In this document: positions 33,001-39,804 of the stretch, in pieces | Position numbering within the stretch: the first letter of the stretch is position 1 | Layout: each line of letters opens with the position of its first letter | Assembly: GCA_010671905.1 (NCBI GenBank) | Contig: JAAHII010000002.1 | Location: forward strand, 1-64,000 | DNA: 64,000 nt | Origin: Leptolyngbya sp. SIOISBB | Lineage (GTDB): Bacteria; Cyanobacteriota; Cyanobacteriia; Phormidesmidales; Phormidesmidaceae | Direction of reading: 5' to 3' | Program-made: the position numbers and the translations under genes | The notes under the pieces: model-generated | What the model saw: the letters and a program-made list of their open reading frames with translations, nothing else | The model's database searches: none | What the model was told of the DNA's origin: nothing

Positions 33001-34717
33001 GGCGATCTCGAACATATTCATCAACGGAGGAACCGACCTGGGCTTCAATCTGATCAAATTTCGTCTCATAGGCCGCGATCGCGGATGCCGGGGCCAGCAC
33101 ACCCAAACGTGGCCCCTGAGAGCGAGGCGTATACGGCAGCGTTACGGCCTCTTGCGTCGGTTCTTCGGGCTCAGAGACTACTTGACTAACAATTGCGACC
33201 TCCGGCCCTAAGTCACGACTTCTTCCTGATACTGTTTCAGCCAACTGCTGAAGTTCCAGCAATCCCCGATCGCCACCATCGTCCCGTTCACGGTTGTCTC
33301 CGGCCTGACGGGGAAGCAGTTCAGCCCCTCGGGAAACATCGCCTTGAGCAGAGGGTTGTAGTGGAAATTGATCAGGGTCTCGATATTCGGCTCGATCGCC
33401 CCCGGCAAGTCGGGTGGCATCACCGCGTTGAGCTCGTCGATCGACTGATCGATCGCTTGGCTCTCCGAAGCCCCCTCCAACTGCAAGTCCCGGATGTACT
33501 GCAGTTGCTTCATTTCGAGTAGCCACACTAGCAGGACTCGATACTCCTCCAGAGTGTGAAGCGTCTGCCCCTCGGGTACCGGCACCGTGGTCCACCAAAT
33601 TCCGGCTTCCTCCTGACTCATCCTCGGCCAGCGCGGAGGCGTCCAAACCTGAAGTGGGGCTTCGAGATGCTGGCGGGCGTACTCGATGGGTTTCTCTATC
33701 GCCCATAAACCGCTGGTCGTAGCTAGTGATTGCATCCTTTAGCACCTCATCTCTCAGTTGATCATAGGTTTTGTACAGTCGAGGGGGAGTCACCCCTGGT
33801 AAAGCTAAGTCAGTCTTGCCGCGACCGTTAATCACGACTAAATCAATCGGAAAGCCCGCACCCTGACGTCGGTAGAGAGAGCCCTGAATGGAAAAGTGGT
33901 CTTCAACCTTCCAGCCACTGTCTTGATAGAGATATTTAAAAAAGCCCCGTGAAGTTTGAGAACGATAGCTCTGTCGCCGTGCGGCCTCATCCCCCAATTT
34001 GCCACCGAGAATCAGCACGGCCCGACCACCAGGCTGGAGGTTTTCGAGGGCCTTGAGGGCGATCGCGTGGTCAACCTGGTTTGTATTCAATGGCCCATGC
34101 TGCCATCGGTGAGCCGGACCAGCACCATCAACTTGAACGATGCCGAAGGGCGGGTTCGCAATCAAGACGTCATATGGACGGCTGGGAGAGTATTTAGTCG
34201 CATCTTGCTCGGTGACGGAGAACCCTTGAGATCGCAATTCCGCCGCCCGAGGTTCATAAATCTCGTTGACGATCGCGTTGCTGGGGTCAGCTAGCAACAG
34301 CAGTGAACCATTGCCAGCGGTTGGCTCATAGGTTGTCTGGGAGGGATGCACCTGGGCCAGTACGCCCGCCAGGTGAGCAATCGGCAAGGGAGTCGAATAA
34401 GCTTGCCTGCGAATACTGTCTGATGTTTTAACCAACAGATTGGGCTGGCGATCGTAGAGGTCACGCAAATCATCAAACGCAGTAAGCTGGTCACCATTTG
34501 CTTGAGCCACGATCACCCTCGCGACTTGCACCAATCCTCCTTCAATGGCCTCATCGACCTCCTTTGCTAGTTCTGTGGCTGGCTCCACAGGGGTCTGTAA
34601 TACAGTCGCTGCAAACTTGCGGGCCTCAACAATGTTTTGAAACGTCTGTCCCGATTGGAAATGATCCGCAAAGCACTCTGTTAAGCGCTGGTGGCTCTGA
34701 ATATCCACGGCCCACAA
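27035..34717 (-). CDS. Giant DarB-like methyltransferase-helicase, 2,560 aa
   Basis: An N6-adenine methylase domain (motif I EPTAGNGS at 131-138, catalytic NPPF at 188-191) is followed by a disordered linker. A large SF2 helicase comes next: Walker A GHDTGIGKT at about 610-618, DEAH at about 741-744, and motif VI SIGRTHRSGQ near 1,175. A coiled coil lies at about 1,450-1,580, with several C-terminal domains. This layout resembles the P1 antirestriction protein DarB and related plasmid methylase-helicases, so protection of incoming DNA is plausible. The start is TTG 34,717, directly after the stop of the previous gene; an in-frame GTG at 34,708 is an alternative. Codons 328-503 are overlapped by another gene. 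Confidence 0.85.
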   Translation of the reverse strand: MWAVDIQSHQRLTECFADHFQSGQTFQNIVEARKFAATVLQTPVEPATELAKEVDEAIEGGLVQVARVIVAQANGDQLTAFDDLRDLYDRQPNLLVKTSDSIRRQAYSTPLPIAHLAGVLAQVHPSQTTYEPTAGNGSLLLLADPSNAIVNEIYEPRAAELRSQGFSVTEQDATKYSPSRPYDVLIANPPFGIVQVDGAGPAHRWQHGPLNTNQVDHAIALKALENLQPGGRAVLILGGKLGDEAARRQSYRSQTSRGFFKYLYQDSGWKVEDHFSIQGSLYRRQGAGFPIDLVVINGRGKTDLALPGVTPPRLYKTYDQLRDEVLKDAITSYDQRFMGDRETHRVRPPASRSPTSGLDASALAEDESGGSRNLVDHGAGTRGADASHSGGVSSPASVATRNEATAVHPGLAVGGGFGEPSDRSVDRRAQRGDATRLAGGDRAEYRDPDQFPLQPSAQGDVSRGAELLPRQAGDNRERDDGGDRGLLELQQLAETVSGRSRDLGPEVAIVSQVVSEPEEPTQEAVTLPYTPRSQGPRLGVLAPASAIAAYETKFDQIEAQVGSSVDEYVRDRLSEDSLESLYAHYAAEQIDTLALAIHNHEYKGQATVIGHDTGIGKTRVVAGLCRYANQQGLIPTVVTDSTALYKDLLYRDGPDTGNHFNAFITDNGLRIPVEDKQGNRVAQIKTPNDNHKQVKQFTQAGDIGEHDLMLTTYDQLKGPNSKKRRELLDTLAPQLFLIADEAHNAGGPAGSFELSEFELRQREIKIAAGTFVAPVTEYFQDLTQKTAGFVASSATAIKEPVVAARLYYHTTDFKDAAQDQATFAEHLQVGGAAMQQSAFDLWSEAGGCIRFQKDYSGIDFEAQEVTVNLDRAEENARLIQLINQFDQAREARMPEMDDALSESGEKLFVHDNHVGYAGIDSAVFSSVAHNLHAVCALGLKAEATATLANQEIEAGKKPVIMLTQTAESVLQDYIRETNESVDLHNALHPDPPDQMPRLEPGQPINITAGEFFQRYLEKARTIRIIGAYADESGKKKILPHYLTDDELGPMATALYEKAKTEIEQSDWSQQPADPISLMEYRIKEAGHNVEEMTGRKQKCVYQPGDDGQLFATLASRQSGAAQKVAAIARFQSGETDALITNLTTGYSIHADRRAADQRQRVMLMLQPHADVNRCEQSIGRTHRSGQLNPSDHEPDTHDQAGNPQWGQVAGAYGLPQFKLMYGKGLATEQRPLAVLMKKMRHLKSNTVGSGQSQFSGADVPDFMNQYGDQAAANVLSAWPEVNAAMDYPAGKPDENGEIKTASVRRVTGRAILLADQSPPTPENPHPSLKLQEQLYAALTEEYQGIKAQKEAIGEWDLDAQKLDLDAIPVRRKLLHDGDGSNPFRQPAYALEVDAKTGGKPLPTLQVVQEVHKSLNLEPPTTPEALDFSPTSSFRQVGQQRATAQIQQLEGDYDAYREAKLTELGTSVQKFEQRLADLQHKQDALSKQKARLTERAEQIVPEYDAEKQRLQDTESLNPDSEEALTQKYERERKKVDRELSKTEKALEEGKGRIASQKNRLDDANHRVSGTDKVLQYQRQGVETRLTEFPVGQPVLLASVQTGESVPGVVVNAQRAKNASNPVNPNSWRLRVQVANEAREISVKFSDIGRNVALKPQEDACLSQRQENGLYQAVTLPTYEAFDLKQEATRETRYMVVGQVLATDLIGKFAQMQDHEGHYHPAYLLPRGFNDTTIDERPVGLDRPEQVQAFLAKTARTAKLTDRNDRAEIEFDVRRCMTVTVPAGKEGKSLSQDSTILDAAGGAQFVNAKVASSSGSRSIMRLSVKGEDTQDAVLAAIQRKHGLKALTRLEDAQSVIGATKSEWETAITWLPEADQGQASQSQRAIHPLLKAEIARNPDFIPSEQPEIFQSVSDQLYEGRSMAEVAEEMGLTILEIEATPDSAPEPDSDVNSPLSPEVQRRRSEARAHLDETFSADMPAILPPSQQGDKIAGHVAKLLRRAGLEQAILTGDPERDGDFHLRVPNEPYMDLVIEAHDVTLSPPQREMTLTHYVEVGGDLCIDTDMRLSMSAEGKLSFVEVGVNNSLTGGTTYAPDASFGQLFARNLIDQGFDWASHDAYLDQVAQGLEATAALESPEPLPDESLPEGTGPYHPSLQRHAEAKAAYPDAVAFIRTSSGYETFGPDAEVYASATGMPLETAQFGLDPDTPTVAQSSEKLNQGIALLNREGRDVAIAEIDVANQTAEHNGEIEVFSGADVEVVTDELVQPNHPFLQQQAQLKQQYPDAIALVRTPIRYEAYGQDAQVVARVTQNSLVTATWPLDEACERASVLKSEPEFGQAIASLNAAGLNVAVGGGNRAVQLYESAPDLEPIESPSEPEPIGRASAVEPIEPPSESKPVNREQLVDDLRSWYREALLNGRSADHLARIKEVGLAVVAGNSDEFGPRDQAMREEDRTIAMSHAENVRDASKYLIETLGQPEAGALAFRGKTYSIVQQGKEMAVTANPTPQSPERLLLHVSEGSVDHAMVSHFDASMFRKQVDRVAAYLQPHAAPSAKVAPTKQMTR
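33208..33735 (-). CDS. Nested 175-aa gene inside the methylase-helicase gene (alternate frame)
   Basis: Same strand, different frame, fully inside the giant gene. The protein looks ordinary: MQSLATTSGLWAIEKPIEYA, then MSQEEAGIWWTTVPVPEGQT, HTLEEYRVLLVWLLEMKQLQ and GLNCFPVRPETTVNGTMVAI, with Trp, Cys, Tyr and hydrophobic periodicity. The overlapping frame of the giant gene is by contrast a Gly/Arg/Asp/Ser-rich linker. A Shine-Dalgarno GAGG sits 9 nt before the ATG. I infer a real gene that either overprints the linker or was fused into the open frame. Function unknown; soluble, no signal peptide. Confidence 0.65.
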   Translation of the reverse strand: MQSLATTSGLWAIEKPIEYARQHLEAPLQVWTPPRWPRMSQEEAGIWWTTVPVPEGQTLHTLEEYRVLLVWLLEMKQLQYIRDLQLEGASESQAIDQSIDELNAVMPPDLPGAIEPNIETLINFHYNPLLKAMFPEGLNCFPVRPETTVNGTMVAIGDCWNFSSWLKQYQEEVVT

Positions 34718-35098
34718 TCACCCCTCTGGCACAGGGGCAATCGACTCTAGATGGTCGAGGAAGTCCCCTGAATAGTCCGCACCCCCGCCCTCACCCAAGC
34801 GATGCCGATGATATCGAGCGAGTAATCGCTCAATAAAATGAATGTCAACGTCAGCCTCGATCGCCGCAGCGGCGGGCAAAACCCCAGCTCTCAATAGCTC
34901 GATATAGTCCACAACCTGTTCGACGGCAGGTTCATCAGGCGCAATGCGGCCCTCTTGGACAAGCAATATCAAAGCTATCTCTAAGGTCGCCCCTGGCTGC
35001 ATGACATCTGGCTCTGCATTCGCGGGGCCGCAGAACAGAGCGATGCTGACAACGATCGCCCAACCAGTGCCGCTCATCAGGGAAGAAACATAGGGCAT
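34718..35098 (-). CDS. Exported small protein, 126 aa
   Basis: Starts with a signal peptide (WAIVVSIALFCGPANA, cut after ANA). The mature part is acidic and helical (IALILLVQEGRIAPDEPAVE, then IHFIERLLARYHRHRLGEGG). The stop abuts the TTG start of the giant gene, and 15 bp separate it from the upstream gene, so it belongs to the same operon. Family not recognised. Probably a periplasmic accessory of transfer. Confidence 0.65.
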   Translation of the reverse strand: MPYVSSLMSGTGWAIVVSIALFCGPANAEPDVMQPGATLEIALILLVQEGRIAPDEPAVEQVVDYIELLRAGVLPAAAAIEADVDIHFIERLLARYHRHRLGEGGGADYSGDFLDHLESIAPVPEG

Positions 35099-35113
35099 CT
35101 CTGCCTCCCATTA

Positions 35114-35371
35114 CTAAAGAGAATGATGAGCCTGGGCAACAGCCTCCATCTCATCCCAAATCGCTTGCAAGTCCAAAACGCCACTGTGTCGATGAACATC
35201 CTGTTGTCTCTCAACAACAGGATGAGAGTTGGGATGAGCGAGAAGCGTCACCCCAACAAACCCCAAAATTTCATTCAGGACAACGACTAAACACAGGCCA
35301 AAGACCATCCACGAGAGTAGAATCTGTCCCAGCCGTCGCAGCTTAGAGGCAATTGGGAAACGCTCCATCAT
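35114..35371 (-). CDS. Small single-span membrane protein, 85 aa
   Basis: One membrane span at about residues 16-42 (ILLSWMVFGLCLVVVLNEIL, then GFVGVTLL) with a basic N-terminus, followed by a short polar tail. The start overlaps the stop of the upstream lipoprotein gene by four bases, which suggests translational coupling. No family recognised. Confidence 0.65.
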   Translation of the reverse strand: MMERFPIASKLRRLGQILLSWMVFGLCLVVVLNEILGFVGVTLLAHPNSHPVVERQQDVHRHSGVLDLQAIWDEMEAVAQAHHSL

Positions 35372-36036
35372 TCCTCCTCACCCACTGATGTTTCGTTCAG
35401 TTCGTTCGGGCTGGGTGCGTTCTCAATCATGGAGTTCGCGAGCGCGACTACCGTATCCATATCGGCCATGCGAATGCCGACAAAGTAGCGAATACCTTCT
35501 TGCTCCCAATAAACCTTGGCCGCGCTGCAGTTTGCGCCACACACCCAAGGAATAAAGATGCCTTCAATGTCACCGGTCAGTCGCACATTAGCGATCGGTT
35601 CTTCACTCCGTCTAACCGGTTGATAATTGGGGTCAAGGAAATAGGCATACTGCTCATCAACCGATGGCGTGTCTCGGGTAATGCGCTGCGCCCCCATTGC
35701 CCCGAACGTGCAATACCCAGCCCCAAAACAACCATCAATGGCATCGAAGTTGATCTCGTATTGATTTCGCTCTGCCAAATCAATCGAGGTGTATAGAGGC
35801 ACGTCGGCATCCGGTTCACGCAGCGCCTCACGGGGAAAAGCAGTCGGTACCAGCACAGGGATAGAGGTCGCGCTTGAGACTTCCTGATAGACGTCAGCAA
35901 ACGCGGGTGGTATCTGACTTGCCCCTAACACGCGATCCGACTGGGCATTGACGGCACAGCCCATCACCGGGAGAATCACCATCAATAAGAGCAGGTAGGA
36001 GGCTTTGACTAGACGTGGCCAGGTCATATTCATCAC
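35368..36036 (-). CDS. Lipoprotein, 222 aa
   Basis: The N-terminus has a lipoprotein signal (YLLLLMVILPVMGC, Cys at about 27). The mature region contains six cysteines in pairs (GCFGAGYC, CGANC), fitting disulfides in the periplasm, and ends in an acidic tail. Overlaps both neighbours by four bases (36,033-36,036 and 35,368-35,371). The operon context suggests a role in the transfer apparatus or cell-wall passage. Family not recognised. Confidence 0.65.
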   Translation of the reverse strand: MMNMTWPRLVKASYLLLLMVILPVMGCAVNAQSDRVLGASQIPPAFADVYQEVSSATSIPVLVPTAFPREALREPDADVPLYTSIDLAERNQYEINFDAIDGCFGAGYCTFGAMGAQRITRDTPSVDEQYAYFLDPNYQPVRRSEEPIANVRLTGDIEGIFIPWVCGANCSAAKVYWEQEGIRYFVGIRMADMDTVVALANSMIENAPSPNELNETSVGEEE

Positions 36037-36491
36037 AGTTCCTCTCCATAGGCAGCGTTGTACTCAGTTCGATAGACGTTCCAAAGGTCTTGAGCATCAA
36101 TGAGACTCATCTCACAAAACTCGACGAAAAAGTTTCCGCCATCCAGCCCCCCGCCACTGCCGCAAAGATTAGACCATCCTTCCGGGCTCTCTTCTAAAAC
36201 AACAAATCCGCCGCCCTCACCCCAGACATAAGGAATCACAGCATATCCGTCTGACTTTGCAATGAAGTCATAGGATGTATCAACACCGTCTGGAGCCTCC
36301 TCAAACAGAACCTCTATCCATTGCTCTGGGGTGTTTGCAAAACGAGGCGAGTCTTGGGACGTTTGACTGAAGGCAGAAGGATGTAGAAGCAAGTGACCTC
36401 CAGCCACCAGAACCAGCCCCAGAAGAAAAGGCATCAATCTGCGCCGAATCCACACAGAGCCCAAAGATAGTTGCAGAAATAAATTGAACAT
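36033..36491 (-). CDS. Exported hypothetical protein, 152 aa
   Basis: I place the start at ATG 36,491, which has an AGGTGGG ribosome site eight bases upstream, instead of the GTG at 36,503. A signal peptide follows (RLMPFLLGLVLVAGGHLLL, then HPSAFSQ). The mature part is small and Gly-rich (VWGEGGGFVVLEESPEGW, CGSGGGLDGGNFFVEFC) with a probable disulfide. It starts 13 bp after the hydrolase gene. Confidence 0.6.
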   Translation of the reverse strand: MFNLFLQLSLGSVWIRRRLMPFLLGLVLVAGGHLLLHPSAFSQTSQDSPRFANTPEQWIEVLFEEAPDGVDTSYDFIAKSDGYAVIPYVWGEGGGFVVLEESPEGWSNLCGSGGGLDGGNFFVEFCEMSLIDAQDLWNVYRTEYNAAYGEEL

Positions 36492-36503
36492 GACAATGCC
36501 CAC

Positions 36504-38981
36504 CTAATTAGTTACTCGATAAACGGCCCGTCGAGTCGTTGAAGACCGACCATAGGACGGGCTAAACCAACCATCAGATTCCCAAGTCAGTGAAGGTGCT
36601 CCAGCATTCGCTCGACTTGAAGAATTGGAGATCACACGAGTACAGCCGACGTTGATGCAGATGCCAATGTGTCCTCGCCCTCGACCTGAATAGTCATCAA
36701 TGATATTGATGTCTCCCGGCTGGGCTTCCGCAGGATTGACGGCGACACCACGTCCATTTTTAATGTCTGACTCAACAGCCAGTACACCCAAACTGCCATA
36801 GGGAGGAGCGCCACCCAATGTGGCAATCCCAGCTCGATGAAGAACATAATTGACCATGCCAGCACAAGCATAGTTGCCGTTATTTGTGCCGGGGATGCGA
36901 CTGCCAGAGAAGCCTTCTGCTTGTACTAGGCGAACGCCTTCCATAATTGCCGCATTGATGTCTCCAGCCGGAACCCCGGTTGTAGTCTCCAAAGTGGAGC
37001 AGGTATTCAGCGCGGTCAAGAATCTTTCGGCCTGTTGAGCTGTGAACTCCATCTTGTCGCCATCGTTGACAATGCGTCGAGCATTAATGAAGTCGGCATT
37101 ACCGTTGCCGATATAGTCATCTAGACCGACTCCGGTGAAGAGGCCGTCACGCATTCCAATAACGGTGATCTTCGCCGAGAGGTCTGGATCATTTGCCAGA
37201 TCCGGGTTATTTACTAAATCAACCCCCAGGACGCGGCCCATCTTGGCATAATTTTCCTCCCACGTCAGTTGCACATAGCCACGACCATAAAAGCAACCAG
37301 CCCCGTAGGTACCACACCCAACCCCCCGTTCTCCGGTCGGTGCCCAGATGCCTTCTAGCTCGGTTGAGATCGTGCCCAGAATGTACGCTATCTGAGCTTT
37401 ATCGGTGACACCCGCTTCGTTCGCAGCGGCAATGATTCTCGGAATATGCTCTCTAGCATTTGCCGCTTCGTTGGAGTGCCGCAACGCTCCGATTAAGGAG
37501 TCTAAGCAAGCATCATCCATCTGAATGGCTGAGCCACCACCGGCACCGTAATAGCTACCGCCGCCTGTTCGGGTGGCAAACTGTTGCAGTTCAGGAGGAA
37601 CCGCGATACCGCCAGTAGCTCCCCCCTTGCCCTCCAGGGGTCCGGTTAAGACAAAGCCCTTCTCTTTTGTAGACCAAAGCGGAACCGGTCCAATAAAGTA
37701 CGGAGTACAGCCTAGATCAACAAAGAATGACTTCTGGCAGTAGCGGGTGTAGAGGGCAAAATCGCCACTACCACCCGATTCATTCGTTCCGGTCAGAACG
37801 ATTTTGAAGACATCGCCAAACGGGACTCGTCCGGTCGGCTCTTTCCCGCCATTCACAATCTTTAGAAGACCCTTACCGCCCTCGACCATTTGCTGACCCT
37901 GACCATTGCCCCCCGCCATCCATTGAGCCCCGTGCATCGGCCCTGGCCCTTCTAACTCTAGATAGGCACACCCTCGCTCTTGAGCGCACTGCACGTTAAA
38001 TCCAGCCTGGTCAGAGCCGGTGATCGAACGCTTGGTCGGCGTGACCCGGTGCTCCATGTGGCCATAGGTGACATCATGGGTCGCACCAATCCCGCCAGTG
38101 ATGGCAGCGATCGGGTTGGGGAAATCGCCAAAGGGCACCTCCGATAAACCGGGCACCTGGCTCAGAACTAAATCCTGCCACCCTTCAAGCTCGCCCAACG
38201 GGATATTCTCAAACCCTGGCAAATCGCCAACCCCGAACTCCTCCAGTATTCCGGCAGGAGCATCGCTCAGGTTGATATCACCAAAAACACCGGTTCCCGA
38301 CAACAGATCAGGAGCCGAGATAATGTCACCAATCGTTCGCTCTCCGAATTTCAGCAGCTCGCTGGTAACGTAGTCCTCTGGACTCAAGAATTCATCAAAT
38401 TTCAAGTCCCCTATCTGTCCGGCTATTTGCAATAATTCAGGCCGTACAACAGAGTCAAATATTCGCTGCACCGGGGCAACTTCATTGAGCTTAAAATCTT
38501 GAATTCCGGTCAGATTTGCCAGACTCCCCAGGCTTTGCCGCGATAGCAAGCTGTCATAGTTAGACAGTGCAAAGTTCGATGGATCAACGCCTGTAGCTCT
38601 ACCAATATCGCCAATGGAGAGCGCTTGCGGATAAAAGCTATTCCCCAGGTCGCCCAACCTGATGACATCTGATAGAGGCGTTCCCGCAGACCAACTACGG
38701 CCTGTATCAAAGCCCAGCTCGGCAGCAATATCCTCGGGCAAGTTCGGGATACTCCCGTCGCGACTGGTACTCAGACTTCCGAACGTCTGAGTGCCCAGTG
38801 ATTCGTAGGCCGGGAGTTCACCGGCCACCTCTTGTAGTTGCTGAAACTCACTGAGGTCTTGTTGAGCGATCGCGGTTCTGATCTCTCCAAGGAGGCCGAG
38901 AAAGGTCAACGAGATGACGGCAGTCGCGATCAGGAGAAGGCGAAGCAATCGTCGTATTAACTTGTGATCAAAGAGGGTCAT
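36504..38981 (-). CDS. Peptidoglycan hydrolase: scaffold + GH19 + NlpC/CHAP-like domains
   Basis: Start ATG 38,981 (MTLFDHKLIRR) has AGGTGA five bases upstream; a longer reading to 39,044 would run through the promoter at 39,010-39,040. A membrane anchor comes first (LLLIATAVISLTFLGLLGEI). Then about 430 residues are paralogous to the protein at 43,167-44,687 (DLPGFENIPLGELEGWQDLV, VPFGDFPNP, VPFGDVFKIV). A GH19 lysozyme/chitinase-like domain follows (GTISTELEGIW, GRGYVQLTWEENY). The C-terminus has a Cys/His hydrolase pattern (YACAGMVNYVLHRAG, GRGHIGICINVG). Probably opens the peptidoglycan for the transfer channel, the task of VirB1 elsewhere. Confidence 0.85.
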   Translation of the reverse strand: MTLFDHKLIRRLLRLLLIATAVISLTFLGLLGEIRTAIAQQDLSEFQQLQEVAGELPAYESLGTQTFGSLSTSRDGSIPNLPEDIAAELGFDTGRSWSAGTPLSDVIRLGDLGNSFYPQALSIGDIGRATGVDPSNFALSNYDSLLSRQSLGSLANLTGIQDFKLNEVAPVQRIFDSVVRPELLQIAGQIGDLKFDEFLSPEDYVTSELLKFGERTIGDIISAPDLLSGTGVFGDINLSDAPAGILEEFGVGDLPGFENIPLGELEGWQDLVLSQVPGLSEVPFGDFPNPIAAITGGIGATHDVTYGHMEHRVTPTKRSITGSDQAGFNVQCAQERGCAYLELEGPGPMHGAQWMAGGNGQGQQMVEGGKGLLKIVNGGKEPTGRVPFGDVFKIVLTGTNESGGSGDFALYTRYCQKSFFVDLGCTPYFIGPVPLWSTKEKGFVLTGPLEGKGGATGGIAVPPELQQFATRTGGGSYYGAGGGSAIQMDDACLDSLIGALRHSNEAANAREHIPRIIAAANEAGVTDKAQIAYILGTISTELEGIWAPTGERGVGCGTYGAGCFYGRGYVQLTWEENYAKMGRVLGVDLVNNPDLANDPDLSAKITVIGMRDGLFTGVGLDDYIGNGNADFINARRIVNDGDKMEFTAQQAERFLTALNTCSTLETTTGVPAGDINAAIMEGVRLVQAEGFSGSRIPGTNNGNYACAGMVNYVLHRAGIATLGGAPPYGSLGVLAVESDIKNGRGVAVNPAEAQPGDINIIDDYSGRGRGHIGICINVGCTRVISNSSSRANAGAPSLTWESDGWFSPSYGRSSTTRRAVYRVTN

Positions 38982-39009
38982 AGAGTCACCTGTGATGAGC
39001 ACAGGCCAT

Positions 39010-39040
39010 ACTCTACGAGGTAGATATCTCTCAGATATCT
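39010..39040 (-). promoter_or_regulatory. Shared promoter module 1 (peptidoglycan-hydrolase operon)
   Basis: On the minus strand: GATAT-CTGAGA-GATAT, then 8 nt, then TAGAGT as -10. The ATG is 28 nt further on. The 11-bp direct repeat occupies the -35 position. Same layout as the four other modules in the window. Confidence 0.7.
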
Positions 39041-39113
39041 CCAAACCCCCTTGATTCAGTTAACTTCCATGTAAAAAGATTACTGGAGATGAAGGATGAT
39101 GGACTGCCAGGGA

Positions 39114-39728
39114 TTAAAACACTCTGTCGGGATCAATTTCGTCACAATCCCCCCGCAAAAACAGGAAGCCCTGAATCACCTCGCTATCTTCTTCAGGGGC
39201 CTCAATCGCAGTGAGTGATACCTGTTCGGCCGGGATAAATTTTCGATCAGCGGCAGCATCAACTTTAATGCTGACCAGTTCCCCCACTCTATAAAGCCCC
39301 TCGGCCTGTGGCCCGTTGGGATCGCACCCACGGGAGCGTGTGGCCACCTGATAGGTTTCATCCTCTCCTCGGTCCAGCATGGAAGGGCTGAGTCGGCCTC
39401 GCACGAACACGACTTCAACCGTGCCGTCTTCCAGCGGCCAAACGGTGATCCGAACATCGTTGACGCGGCAACCTTGTTCATCAACGGGGTATGAATCCCA
39501 CTCGGTTGGCTCCCGAAACAGGCCGACATCGCAGTGTTGCCAGACGACATCGACGGCAGTATCAGCCGTGATTGTGGCTGGCTCAGAGGGAGTCGCAATC
39601 TCCGATGCCGCGCTCTCTGGCGACTGAGCGACGTTCTCTGGCGACTCATCAACGACGCCAGCCCCACAAGCAGCGAGAGACAAACCCAAGGCAACAAGAC
39701 TTAGGCGAAGATGGATTTTGGCACACAT
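39114..39728 (-). CDS. Lipoprotein, 204 aa
   Basis: Lipobox LSLAACG near residue 20, followed by a Ser/Glu/Pro-rich spacer typical of lipoproteins that must reach across the periplasm. The globular remainder has beta-rich segments (VNDVRITVWPLEDGTVEVVF) and a Cys pair. It is the last gene before promoter module 1 and probably ends the T4SS operon. A VirB7-like job is possible by position, but the length is unusual and no family is recognised. Confidence 0.6.
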   Translation of the reverse strand: MCAKIHLRLSLVALGLSLAACGAGVVDESPENVAQSPESAASEIATPSEPATITADTAVDVVWQHCDVGLFREPTEWDSYPVDEQGCRVNDVRITVWPLEDGTVEVVFVRGRLSPSMLDRGEDETYQVATRSRGCDPNGPQAEGLYRVGELVSIKVDAAADRKFIPAEQVSLTAIEAPEEDSEVIQGFLFLRGDCDEIDPDRVF

Positions 39729-39741
39729 GATTCAGCTACCT

Positions 39742-39763
39742 AAACAGTTATCAAACAGTTATC
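39742..39763. repeat. Tandem 11-bp repeat AAACAGTTATC x2
   Basis: Two perfect tandem copies in the 76-bp gap between the 482-aa gene and the lipoprotein gene, just upstream of the latter's start. Possibly a slippage product or a binding site. Confidence 0.55.
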
Positions 39764-39804
39764 AACCGCACGCCGTAGACGGCGAGAACTTTTATCTTGG
39801 CGGT

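Noticed and set aside
36632-36871. 79-codon hydrophobic frame inside the hydrolase gene
   Set aside because: It lies in a shifted frame over the C-terminal hydrolase domain, whose Cys and His motifs show that the main frame is coding. Unlike the nested gene at 33,208, no ribosome site or normal composition supports it.
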